Source: TMED8 sp038125725
GTDB lineage: Bacteria > Pseudomonadota > Alphaproteobacteria > Rhodospirillales > Casp-alpha2
Direction: 5' to 3'
Assembly: GCA_038125725.1 (NCBI GenBank)
Contig: JAYPEK010000059.1
Span: 1 to 21,265, forward strand
Length of the DNA stretch: 21,265 nucleotides
A program made the position numbers and the translations under genes. The notes under the pieces are model-generated. The model saw only the letters and a list, made by a program, of their open reading frames with translations. It made no database searches and was not told the DNA's origin. Shown here in pieces: positions 1 through 8,444 of this stretch (the first letter of the stretch is position 1; the number at the start of each line of letters is the position of its first letter).

Positions 1-1269
<1,269 letters not shown>

Positions 1270-1280
1270 AGCCATTGCCG

Positions 1281-1308
1281 CCCCTGGGCCGCTTTGGTGG
1301 GCCCGGGG
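1281..1308 (+). terminator. GC-rich stem-loop after rpsA (possible terminator or pause site)
   Basis: Twelve bases after the rpsA stop, CCCCTGGGCC (1281-1290) can pair with GGCCCGGGG (1300-1308). This makes a nine-pair stem with one bulged T and a nine-base loop. No T-run follows, so it does not have the form of a classical intrinsic terminator. It could reduce read-through from the highly expressed rpsA into sppA or stabilise the rpsA 3' end. The stem is seen in the sequence and the role is inferred. Confidence 0.35.
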
Positions 1309-1338
1309 GCTGGCGCTCGGCGGAAACGGAAACGCTCC

Positions 1339-2253
1339 ATGATCTCCGATCCGGACAGCATTATCGACAGGCGCCGTCTCAAGCGGCGCCTGAATTTTTG
1401 GCGGGTGCTCGGCGTGCTGGCGGTGATTGCGGCGTTGGCCGCGGCCGTCGGCCGCTTCGGCGACGACGGCGGGTTCACCGACCACGTGGTGCGGCTCCGA
1501 ATTGACGGGATCATTCTAAACGACCCGGTGGTGTTGGAGGCCCTCGACGATACTGCCAAGGACAGTCATGCCCTGGCCCTGATCCTCGACATCGACAGCC
1601 CCGGGGGCACAGTCGTCGGCGGTGAGGGGCTCTATCGCGCCATCCGCGATGTGGCCGAGAAGAAGCCGGTGGTCGCGGTCATGGGCAATACCGCCACGTC
1701 GGCCGCCTACATGGCCGCGATCGCCGCCGACCGCATCTTCGCGCATGCCGGCACGGTGACAGGTTCCATCGGCGTCATCATGCAGACCGCCGACGTGACA
1801 GCGATGCTGGAAAAGCTCGGCATCAAGCCGGAAACCGTAAAAAGCGGCGAGCTGAAGGCACAGCCCAATCCCATGGAACCCTTCGGACCCGAGGCGCGCC
1901 AGGTCTCGCAAGCCGTCGTCTCCGATCTCTATGCCATGTTCGTCGACATGGTGCGTGAACGACGGGGCTTGAGCGAGGCGCAACTCGAAGGCGTTGCCGA
2001 CGGGCGCATCTTCTCCGGCCGCCAAGCGCTCGACGCTCGGCTGGTCGATGCCATCGGGCGCGAAAAGGATGCCCTGCAATGGCTGGCCGAAACCCACGGC
2101 ATCGACGCCGAGCCGACGATCAATGACGCCATCGAACCGGAAGAGGACGATTTGTGGCGCGACCTGGTCTCTGGAATGGTCGGAGAAGTACTTTTTTCTG
2201 AAAGGCTTAGACTTGACGGGATGATCTCTCTTTGGCACCCTGGCCTGAGATAA
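1339..2253 (+). CDS. sppA: Signal peptide peptidase SppA, short form (S49 family serine protease)
   Basis: SppA degrades leftover signal peptides in the cytoplasmic membrane using a Ser/Lys dyad. The 304-residue protein starts MISDPDS, has a basic stretch (residues 11-18) and then one membrane segment at about 20-38, with the catalytic domain beyond it. The S49 core is clear: an LDIDSPGG strand at 83-90, the nucleophile Ser121 in the segment GNTATSAAY, and the general-base Lys168 in TVKSGELK, preceded by GSIGVIMQ (142-149). The length matches the single-domain (Bacillus/alphaproteobacterial) form, not the 67-kDa tandem form of E. coli. An in-frame GTG at 1294 would add 15 residues lying inside the rpsA downstream hairpin. 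I prefer ATG 1339, which places the basic N-terminus directly before the membrane helix. The gene lies 69 bases after rpsA, on the same strand. Confidence 0.9.
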   Translation: MISDPDSIIDRRRLKRRLNFWRVLGVLAVIAALAAAVGRFGDDGGFTDHVVRLRIDGIILNDPVVLEALDDTAKDSHALALILDIDSPGGTVVGGEGLYRAIRDVAEKKPVVAVMGNTATSAAYMAAIAADRIFAHAGTVTGSIGVIMQTADVTAMLEKLGIKPETVKSGELKAQPNPMEPFGPEARQVSQAVVSDLYAMFVDMVRERRGLSEAQLEGVADGRIFSGRQALDARLVDAIGREKDALQWLAETHGIDAEPTINDAIEPEEDDLWRDLVSGMVGEVLFSERLRLDGMISLWHPGLR

Positions 2254-2254
2254 T

Positions 2255-2282
2255 CAAAGCGCGGGCCCAGTGAGCGCCTTTG
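2255..2282 (+). other. Imperfect stem-loop in the sppA-ihfB gap
   Basis: CAAAGCGC (2255-2262) pairs with GCGCCTTTG (2274-2282) with one bulged base, immediately after the sppA stop codon. The whole 2254-2362 gap holds no other gene. The stem is modest and lacks a T-tract, so it could be a weak terminator or simply a structured leader of ihfB. Confidence 0.25.
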
Positions 2283-2362
2283 CCGGGCCGGCTAAAAGGA
2301 AAACTCAGGAACAACGGGTTGGGATGCGGTAGGGTCCGCGAGTTCCCAGGGGGTTTGAAGGT

Positions 2363-2647
2363 ATGACCAAATCGGAATTGATCGCGCGCTTGGCTGCCGC
2401 AAATCCGCATCTCTACCAACGCGATGTGGAACGCATCGTTTCCACGATCTTCGAAGAGATTACCGCGGCGCTTTCGCGCGGCGACCGGGTGGAACTGCGG
2501 GGCTTCGGCGCCTTTTCCGTCAAGGCCCGTGGCGCGCGCACCGGACGCAACCCGCGTACCGGGGAAGCGGTCGACGTGGCGGAGAAGTACATCCCCTATT
2601 TCAAGACCGGCAAACAACTGCGCGAGAAACTGAATGCCGACGGCTGA
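2363..2647 (+). CDS. ihfB: Integration host factor subunit beta
   Basis: IHF-beta pairs with IHF-alpha (not in this window) to form the heterodimer that bends DNA sharply at promoters, origins and recombination sites. The 94-residue length is typical. It opens MTKSELIARL, has the dimerisation core RGFGAFSVK at 46-54, and then the DNA-intercalating arm GRNPRTGE at 61-68 with the key Pro64. The C-terminal helix follows the YFKTGKQLR segment (79-87). The N-terminal MTKSELI, with a shorter arm than HU, and its place after rpsA and sppA favour IHF-beta over HU. ATG 2363 has AGGGGG at 2348-2353 as a good ribosome-binding site. Confidence 0.96.
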   Translation: MTKSELIARLAAANPHLYQRDVERIVSTIFEEITAALSRGDRVELRGFGAFSVKARGARTGRNPRTGEAVDVAEKYIPYFKTGKQLREKLNADG

Positions 2648-2688
2648 GCAGGCCGTGATTCATTCTGGCGCTTGATCGGAGATCGGGC

Positions 2689-3063
2689 TTGCGCAAACCG
2701 GTGATTTCCAAGGTTCTTTCGTGGCTGGTGCTGGTGCCCAGCGCGGCGGCGCTGATCGTCTTTTCGGTGGTCAACCGGCACGCCGTAAAGGTCGATTTCT
2801 GGCCGTTCAATTTCGCGCCGGAAGTGCGCCTATTCGCCGTGGTGTTTGGCATTCTGGCCTTCGGCGTGCTGTGGGGCGGGCTGGCTGCCTGGGTCGCTGG
2901 CGGGGCTGCGCGTCGGCGCGGCCGCGAGGCGGCGAGGCGCGCGGATGGCGCCGAGATCGAGGCGCGCGCGCTGAAGCGCCGTGTCGAAAGCCTGGAGGCC
3001 GACCTCGACGAGGCCCGTCGTGCCGGCAAGACACCAGCCTTGCCGCCGGCGGACGCCGCCTGA
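2689..3063 (+). CDS. LapA-domain (DUF1049) two-helix inner-membrane protein
   Basis: This is a small 124-residue membrane protein of the LapA/DUF1049 type. The first membrane segment (about 8-25) is followed by a loop with the family pattern (VNRHAVKVDFWPF, 28-40), and a second segment follows at about 46-70. After that comes a strongly basic stretch (AARRRGREAARR, 73-84) and a predicted amphipathic or coiled-coil cytoplasmic tail rich in Arg/Glu/Ala, ending in Pro/Ala. In enterobacteria the related LapA (YciS) pairs with LapB to control lipopolysaccharide synthesis, but no lapB-like gene is seen here, so that role is not claimed. The start is a TTG at 2689, chosen because GGAG lies at 2678-2681, seven bases upstream. 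A GTG at 2701 has no such site. It sits 41 bases after ihfB, a placement common in alphaproteobacteria. Confidence 0.8.
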   Translation: MRKPVISKVLSWLVLVPSAAALIVFSVVNRHAVKVDFWPFNFAPEVRLFAVVFGILAFGVLWGGLAAWVAGGAARRRGREAARRADGAEIEARALKRRVESLEADLDEARRAGKTPALPPADAA

Positions 3064-3068
3064 CCGGC

Positions 3069-4004
3069 GTGCTGAGTTTCTCCGCCGCCGGGGTCGCCGA
3101 GCGTCTCGATTATCCCTCACTGATCGATGCCCTTGACGCGGGCTTCCGCGCCGAGACCACCATTCCGCCGCGCCATCATCACACCGTCCCCGATACTGGT
3201 GCCGGACGCGACGCGACGCTGCTTCTGATGCCGGCATGGGATGCGCGCTTCATCGGCCTCAAGACTGTCGTGGTGGCGCCCGAGAACGCCGCCAAGGGCT
3301 TGCCCGCGGTGCAGGCCGGCTACCAGTTGATGGACCGCGAGACAGGACAGCTACTGGCCTTGCTGGATGGCGGCGAGTTGACCGCCCGGCGCACCGCCTG
3401 TGCCTCGGCGCTGGCGTCACGCTATCTGTCCAGGCCCGATAGCCGGCGCCTCACCATGGTCGGCACCGGCGTTCTGGCACCACATCTGATCCGCGCCCAT
3501 GCCGCCGCCCGGCCGATTGCCGAGGTCGCGATCTGGGGCCGGAACGTCGAGAAGGCCAAGGCCCTGGCCGTCGAATTGGGCGGTAGCGGTGTTGCCGTTC
3601 GCGCGGAGGCGGACCTGGCAACCGCCGTCGCCGGCGCTGACATCATCTCCTGCGCCACTTTGGCCGAGACGCCGCTGATCGACGGCACCTGGCTGGGGCC
3701 TGGCCAGCACCTGGACCTCGTCGGCGCTTTCACGCCGCAGATGCGCGAAGCTGACGACACCGCGTTGCGGCGCGCCGACATTTACATCGATACCGAGGAC
3801 GCCATGGAGAGCGCCGGCGAGATCTGCGACCCGCTGGCGCGAGGCGTGATAACCCGCGCCGATATCCTGGGCACGCTGTTCGATCTCGCGCGTGGCCAGG
3901 TGGCCCAGCCGCGTGCCGGCACCGACGCCATCACGCTGTTCAAATCCGCCGGTACGGCGGTGGAGGATTTGGCTGCGGCGGCGCTGGTCTACGGGCGAGC
4001 GTGA
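3069..4004 (+). CDS. Ornithine cyclodeaminase / mu-crystallin family NAD(P)-dependent enzyme
   Basis: The family contains ornithine cyclodeaminases, alanine dehydrogenases and delta-1-pyrroline-2-carboxylate or ketimine reductases, all acting on small amino or imino acids with a bound nicotinamide cofactor. The protein is 311 residues from GTG 3069. Visible family features are the substrate-site Lys65 in GLKTVVV, the LPAVQAGYQLMD segment (78-89), Arg107/Arg108 in LTARRTA, and the Rossmann glycine motif VGTG at 131-134, followed by the typical IWGRN strand end. Near the C-terminus are LVGAFTPQMREAD and a conserved LFKSAGTAVEDLA helix. The start lies six bases after the LapA-gene stop with no clear Shine-Dalgarno, which suggests translational coupling. 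An in-frame CTG overlapping that stop is the only nearby alternative. Substrate cannot be assigned from sequence, and true ornithine cyclodeaminase activity is only one option. Confidence 0.88.
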   Translation: MLSFSAAGVAERLDYPSLIDALDAGFRAETTIPPRHHHTVPDTGAGRDATLLLMPAWDARFIGLKTVVVAPENAAKGLPAVQAGYQLMDRETGQLLALLDGGELTARRTACASALASRYLSRPDSRRLTMVGTGVLAPHLIRAHAAARPIAEVAIWGRNVEKAKALAVELGGSGVAVRAEADLATAVAGADIISCATLAETPLIDGTWLGPGQHLDLVGAFTPQMREADDTALRRADIYIDTEDAMESAGEICDPLARGVITRADILGTLFDLARGQVAQPRAGTDAITLFKSAGTAVEDLAAAALVYGRA

Positions 4005-4020
4005 GGTTATAAGTCGAGAC

Positions 4021-4722
4021 ATGGATCCCCGCGAACGCATTCTCGTTGCCCTCGACACCACCGACGTGGACAGGGCCAAGGCCTTGGCGCTGACCCTCAA
4101 GGGCCATGTCGGCGGCATCAAGATCGGCAAGGAATTCTTTACCGCACACGGCCCGCAAGGCGTGCGCGAGGTCGCCGGCGACGGCCAACCGCTGTTCCTC
4201 GACCTCAAGTTCCACGACATTCCCAACACGGTGGCCGGCGCCATCCGTTCGGCGCTCAGGCTGAAACCGCTGATCCTCAATGTGCATGCGGCCGGCGGCG
4301 TCGCCATGATGAAGGCCGCCGCCGAGGCCGCCGCCGAAGCCGGCACGGAGCGGCCGCTGTTGATCGCGGTCACGGTGCTGACGTCGCTCGGTGACGACGA
4401 CATGGCCGACATCGGCGTCGGATCGAGCGCTGCCGAACAGGTCGCCCGGCTGGCCAAGCTGGCCCAGGTCTCGGGCCTCGACGGTGTGGTTTGCTCGCCG
4501 CGCGAGATCGAACTGGTGCGCCAGGCCTGCGGCGCCGATTTCAAGACCGTGGTGCCCGGCATCCGGCCGGAATGGGCCGCCGCCGGCGACCAGAAACGCA
4601 TCATGACGCCGAGACAGGCGGTCGACGCGGGCGCCGACTACCTGGTCATCGGCCGGCCGATCACTGGCGCCGACGATCCCGTCGGGGCCGCCGAACGCAT
4701 AGGGGAGGAACTGAAATCATGA
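4021..4722 (+). CDS. pyrF: Orotidine 5'-phosphate decarboxylase
   Basis: PyrF converts OMP to UMP, the last step of de novo pyrimidine synthesis, in the cytoplasm. The 233-residue protein has the standard TIM-barrel signature: Asp11 in the first strand (ILVALD), Lys34 in GGIKIG, and the catalytic tetrad motif FLDLKFHDIPNT with Asp61, Lys63 and Asp66. The C-terminal phosphate-binding elements are VVPGIRPEW and YLVIGRPIT. Length and motifs are normal for the bacterial short (group 1) form. ATG 4021 is chosen because the conserved first strand begins immediately after it. The reading frame is open further upstream, but that part is the tail of the preceding gene in another frame. The gene is 16 bases downstream of the cyclodeaminase-family gene and its stop overlaps the next start. 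Confidence 0.96.
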   Translation: MDPRERILVALDTTDVDRAKALALTLKGHVGGIKIGKEFFTAHGPQGVREVAGDGQPLFLDLKFHDIPNTVAGAIRSALRLKPLILNVHAAGGVAMMKAAAEAAAEAGTERPLLIAVTVLTSLGDDDMADIGVGSSAAEQVARLAKLAQVSGLDGVVCSPREIELVRQACGADFKTVVPGIRPEWAAAGDQKRIMTPRQAVDAGADYLVIGRPITGADDPVGAAERIGEELKS

Positions 4723-5507
4723 CCCAGAACATCGACGTCAACGGCACCACCTTGGCCTACCGTTTCGACGGGCCCGAGGACGCGCCGGTGGTGATGCTGT
4801 CCAACAGCCTGATGTCCAATCTGACCATGTGGGACCCGCAGATCGACGCGCTGAGCGCCAAATATCGGGTGCTGCGCTATGACACGCGCGGCCACGGCGC
4901 GTCTGCCGTGCCGGGAGGTCCCTACACCATGGAAATGTTGGGCGAGGACACGGCGGCGCTGATGGATGCGCTGGGCCTCGAGACCGTGCATTTCTGCGGC
5001 CTCTCCATGGGCGGCATGATCGGCCAGTACCTGGGTGCCAATCACGGGCACCGGCTGAAGTCGCTGACGCTTTGCGACACCGCCTGCGTGATGCCGCCGA
5101 AATCCATGTGGGACGACCGCATCCAGACCGCGCGCGAAGGCGGCACCGGTGCCGCCGAGCAGGCGACGCTGGAGCGCTGGTTCACGGCGCCGTTCCGCGC
5201 CGAGGGCAACCCGGTGATCGAGAAGGTCGGCGTGATGATCCGGTCCACCGCCGTCGAGGGTTTCGCCGGCTGCTGCGCGGCCATCCGCGACATGGACCAG
5301 ACGGAGACATTGTCGAAAATTACCACCGACACGCTGATTATCGTCGGCGAGGACGACCCGGGCACCCCGGTTTCGGCGGCGGAAGTGTTGAACGACCGTA
5401 TCGCCGGCTCGAAGCTGGTGGTGATTCCCAGCTCCGCGCATCTCTGCAACATGGAACGGCCGGAAGCCTTCAATCCGGTGCTGCTGGAGTTCCTCGACGC
5501 CCACTAA
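4719..5507 (+). CDS. Alpha/beta hydrolase, 3-oxoadipate enol-lactonase (PcaD)-like
   Basis: PcaD hydrolyses 3-oxoadipate enol-lactone in the beta-ketoadipate pathway for aromatic acids. This 262-residue protein follows the PcaD pattern closely: an early SNSLMSNLTMWDPQ segment (28-41), RYDTRGHGAS (53-62), and the nucleophile elbow GLSMGG with Ser96. The cap region contains ERWFTAPFR and FAGCCAAIRD. The acid is Asp213 in GEDDPGTP and the catalytic base is His241 in PSSAHLCNMERPEAF. The start codon ATG 4719 overlaps the pyrF stop (ATGA), and GGGGAGG at about 4702-4708 is a strong ribosome-binding site. No other pca gene is in the window, so the physiological substrate may differ and I leave the symbol empty. 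Its stop overlaps that of the histidine kinase on the other strand. Confidence 0.85.
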   Translation: MTQNIDVNGTTLAYRFDGPEDAPVVMLSNSLMSNLTMWDPQIDALSAKYRVLRYDTRGHGASAVPGGPYTMEMLGEDTAALMDALGLETVHFCGLSMGGMIGQYLGANHGHRLKSLTLCDTACVMPPKSMWDDRIQTAREGGTGAAEQATLERWFTAPFRAEGNPVIEKVGVMIRSTAVEGFAGCCAAIRDMDQTETLSKITTDTLIIVGEDDPGTPVSAAEVLNDRIAGSKLVVIPSSAHLCNMERPEAFNPVLLEFLDAH

Positions 5508-8287
5508 GACGTCCCGACGCGCTCCGACGGAAATATCACCGTCGCCGTCGTACCCTGGCCGGCGGCGCTTTCGAGGGTGAACGCGGCATCGTGCATTTCC
5601 GCCAGCCGGGCGACGATGTGCAGGCCAAGGCCAACACCTTCGATCTTCTTCGACACCTGCGACGTCAGGCCGCTGGCGTTGGAGCCGCGCACGAAGGGCT
5701 GTAGGATGCGTTTCAGTTCGTCTTCCGGAATGCCGGGCCCGGTGTCGCTGACCCGCAACAGGCCGCGCCCGTCGTCGGCGATGTCCCAATGCATGGTGAT
5801 GACCGGGTCGGGGCCGGCATATTTGATGGCATTGGTGACGAAATTGTCGAGGATCTGCGACAGCGCCGTTTCGTCGGCCAGGAGCCGCGGCCGGTCGGGC
5901 TCGGCAGCAATGCGGATGTCGACGGTGTTGCCGTCGGGCACCCAATGCTGGCAGCGCCGGCGCGATGACACCATGGCGGTATAGACGTCGAGGGAGGTCT
6001 CCGACAGTTCGTATTCGCCGCTCTCGATGCGCGACAGGTCGAGGACATCGTTGACCATGCCGACCAATTGCTGGCCGCTGTCGTGGATCAGTTGGATGTA
6101 TTCCTCGTAGCGCGCGTCGTCGAGCGGGCCGAAGGTGCCGTGTTTCATGATCTCCGAGAACCCAAGGATGGCGTTCAGCGGCGTACGCAGGTCGTGGCTC
6201 ATGTGCGCCAGGAACTCCGACTTGGCGCGGTTGGCGGCCTCGGCGTCCATTTTCGCCTGCCAGAGATCGGATTCCATGCGCTTGCGCTCGGAGATATCGA
6301 GCGCCACGGTGCCGACGCCGTAGGTCTCGCCGTCGCGTGACTTGATCGGAAATTTGATGACGATGCGGTCGAACTCGGTGCCGTCGGACCGGCGGATGTG
6401 CATCTCCGCCTCGATGGTCTCACCGGTTTCCAGGGCCTGTTTCTCGATGGCATCGACCGATTCCATCTGGCTTTGCTGCAGGCCCAGTTCGAACAGGGTC
6501 TTGCCGATGATCTCTCTGGCTGGACGGCCGTACCACTGTTCGTAGGGCTTGTTCAGCCACAGGAACCGGCCCTCGGTGTCTTTCAGGTTGATGCACACCG
6601 GGGTGTTGTCGAATACCGCGCGCAACTGCGCTTCGCTTTCCTGCAGGGCCAGTTCCATGCGTTTGCGGTCGTCGATGTCGAAAATCCACAGCATGGTGCA
6701 TTCGTCGCCCTCGAAGACGATCGGCAGCGAACTCATGGATGCCCAGAACGTCGAGCCGTCCAGGCGCCGGCGCAGGCATTCGTACCCGCGCAGGTTATCA
6801 CCGCGTCGGAAGATCGTTTCCAGCGACTTCATTTGTTCCAAGTCGGCCCAGGTATCGGCGATGTTGCCGGTCAGGAGCGTGTCGCCGGTGCCGGCGCCGA
6901 ACAGATTCACCATCGCCCGGTTGACGAACTTCCGCCGGCCCGGCAGGCCGTCGCTGCGGTCGTCGGGGTGGTCGACGACGGCGATGGCCACCGGCGTATT
7001 GTCGAGGATGTCGCGCAGCTTGTCTTCGGCGCCGCGCAGCGCGGCGGCGGTGGATTTTTCGTCGGTAATGTTGGTGGCGCTGCCCCGGTATCCGGTGAAG
7101 CGGCCGGCATCGTCGAAGACAGGCACGCCGCTGGTGCGGAAATGCATAGTGCCCTGGCCGGGCCGATGCACCGAATATTCGAAATCCCGGAACGGCCGGT
7201 GCGCTTCCATGTCCGCCATGTGGTCAAGCCAGGCCCGCGAGCCGCGCTGTTCCAAGTCCAGTTGGTCCTCGCGGCGGTGGCCAAGGTAGTCGATGGCGGA
7301 TTGTCCGGTCGCCGGCGTGAACCGTTCCGAAAGGTAGGTAAAGCGCAAATCCTCGTCCATTTCCCAGAACCAGTCCGAGGTGACGGTGGCGATGTCGCGA
7401 AACCGCGCCTTGCTCTCCTTCAGCACCTGACGGCGCACCATGGCAATGCGCAACAGCCAGCCGAGCGCCAGCGCCAGGATAAGACCGACCACCAGCACCA
7501 TTTCGTCGGTATTGGCGGCATGGCGCTGGAGAGTGGCCGGAAGCGGCGCCAGCGTCAGCGTCCAGACGCGGTTGCCGACGCTAATTTCGCGCGGCGCGGT
7601 TCGGGTCGCCGATGCCGAACTGTCGCCGAAGACAGGAATGCCGGCGTCGCTGATGGTGGCTGTGTAGCGGCCCACTAGTTCCTCGGGAAAGGCGGCCTCG
7701 ACCAGCGGCTCGGTGCGGAAGACGATGTTCAGGAACCCGCCCGGATTTCCCGCCATGGGCACGTAGGCGACGAATCCGCGCCCGCCCTGCGCCAGGGTAA
7801 ATGGCGACGTGATCCGGTAGCTGCCGGCTTTTTCCGCAGCTGCCAGGGTGGCGCCGGGCGCGTCGAGCGTACGAACGTCGAGACCGATGGCCGCCTCGTT
7901 GCCGGCCAATGGCGAAACCAGGCGGATGACGCCTTGCCGGTCCATCCAGTTGATCGCCTGGATATTCGGAAACATCGCCAGGGTCGGTTTCGTGCAGGCG
8001 GCCAGCGCCTCGTTGTTCTTGATATCTTTTTCACTCAGGTCGCCGGCCAGATGCAGGCCGATCGCCAGGCGGGTCTCGATATGCGCCTCGATGCGGGCCG
8101 CCGCATGGGTGGCGTGGCCGTTCATTTCGTTTCGCAGGCGGATTTCCTGGTCGCTGCGGATCAGGTGCCAGGCGCCGACCGAAAGCGCGCCGATGCTCAG
8201 CGTCAGTGCAAGCGGCAGAACCAGTACGAGGCGGGATAGCCACGACAGGGGGTGCGGGGCGAGGGCAGAGGAACGGTTTTCGCTCAT
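5504..8287 (-). CDS. Membrane sensor histidine kinase: CHASE-like sensor, three PAS domains, HisKA, HATPase
   Basis: This is a 927-residue sensor kinase. A first membrane helix lies at about 18-42, a periplasmic domain of about 215 residues resembles a CHASE sensor (the PNIQAINWMDRQGVIRLVSP region, 107-126), and a second helix lies at about 263-284. Three PAS domains follow at roughly 292-412 (ending in a YRGSATNITDEK PAC motif), 422-543 and 550-672 (ending in VALDISERKR). HisKA has the phospho-acceptor His698 in the H-box SHDLRTPLNAILGFSEIM. The ATPase domain shows the N-box around Asn815/Asn819, the DTGPGIP box (Asp848) and the GVGLGLH glycine loop (884-890). The kinase is therefore expected to be active. 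There is no receiver domain, and no response regulator lies next to it, so its partner is elsewhere. ATG at 8285-8287 is preceded by an AGGTCGAG-like site. The signal sensed is unknown. The gene separates two housekeeping clusters and runs opposite to both. Confidence 0.93.
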   Translation of the reverse strand: MSENRSSALAPHPLSWLSRLVLVLPLALTLSIGALSVGAWHLIRSDQEIRLRNEMNGHATHAAARIEAHIETRLAIGLHLAGDLSEKDIKNNEALAACTKPTLAMFPNIQAINWMDRQGVIRLVSPLAGNEAAIGLDVRTLDAPGATLAAAEKAGSYRITSPFTLAQGGRGFVAYVPMAGNPGGFLNIVFRTEPLVEAAFPEELVGRYTATISDAGIPVFGDSSASATRTAPREISVGNRVWTLTLAPLPATLQRHAANTDEMVLVVGLILALALGWLLRIAMVRRQVLKESKARFRDIATVTSDWFWEMDEDLRFTYLSERFTPATGQSAIDYLGHRREDQLDLEQRGSRAWLDHMADMEAHRPFRDFEYSVHRPGQGTMHFRTSGVPVFDDAGRFTGYRGSATNITDEKSTAAALRGAEDKLRDILDNTPVAIAVVDHPDDRSDGLPGRRKFVNRAMVNLFGAGTGDTLLTGNIADTWADLEQMKSLETIFRRGDNLRGYECLRRRLDGSTFWASMSSLPIVFEGDECTMLWIFDIDDRKRMELALQESEAQLRAVFDNTPVCINLKDTEGRFLWLNKPYEQWYGRPAREIIGKTLFELGLQQSQMESVDAIEKQALETGETIEAEMHIRRSDGTEFDRIVIKFPIKSRDGETYGVGTVALDISERKRMESDLWQAKMDAEAANRAKSEFLAHMSHDLRTPLNAILGFSEIMKHGTFGPLDDARYEEYIQLIHDSGQQLVGMVNDVLDLSRIESGEYELSETSLDVYTAMVSSRRRCQHWVPDGNTVDIRIAAEPDRPRLLADETALSQILDNFVTNAIKYAGPDPVITMHWDIADDGRGLLRVSDTGPGIPEDELKRILQPFVRGSNASGLTSQVSKKIEGVGLGLHIVARLAEMHDAAFTLESAAGQGTTATVIFPSERVGTS

Positions 8288-8350
8288 CTCGACCTACTGT
8301 GAAACGCCCTTTGGCCGGGGTCAATGATCAGGCACCCTCCCAGGCGCGGC

Positions 8351-8380
8351 TTGACGGCGTGCCCGAAAACCGACCATAAG
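8351..8380 (+). promoter_or_regulatory. Candidate sigma-70 promoter for the trpFBA-accD-folC cluster
   Basis: In the 157-base gap between the divergent kinase and trpF, TTGACG (8351-8356) is followed after 18 bases by CATAAG (8375-8380). Transcription would start near 8387, leaving a leader of about 58 bases before trpF. In that leader CCGGGAG (8398-8404) pairs with CTTCCGG (8408-8414) over a three-base loop. I see no Trp-rich leader peptide, so there is no evidence for classical trp attenuation. This is a motif match only. Confidence 0.4.
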
Positions 8381-8444
8381 GGCGGCGCTGGCGGTGGCCG
8401 GGAGGTCCTTCCGGCAATGATACCGGCATAACCCTGAATGCACC

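Noticed and set aside
2190..2206. T-rich run resembling a terminator tail near the end of sppA
   Set aside because: It lies inside the sppA coding region, has no preceding stable hairpin, and the codons there continue a plausible protein end.
2231..2254. TTGGCAC resembling a sigma-54 -24 element before ihfB, and a GATAAT at 2249-2254
   Set aside because: The -12 element (TTGC) is absent at the right distance, and no -35 lies about 17 bases upstream of GATAAT.
3417..4604. A 395-codon minus-strand frame opposite the cyclodeaminase-family gene and pyrF
   Set aside because: It overlaps two secure genes and shows a Ser/Arg/Ala-rich translation without any domain.
6398..7678. A 426-codon plus-strand frame opposite the histidine kinase
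   Set aside because: The kinase domains on the minus strand are unambiguous, and the plus-strand frame has no recognisable features.
8296..8324. TTGACC-N17-CACAGT on the minus strand as a kinase promoter
   Set aside because: The -10 is poor and transcription would start almost at the ATG, so I do not list it as a feature.
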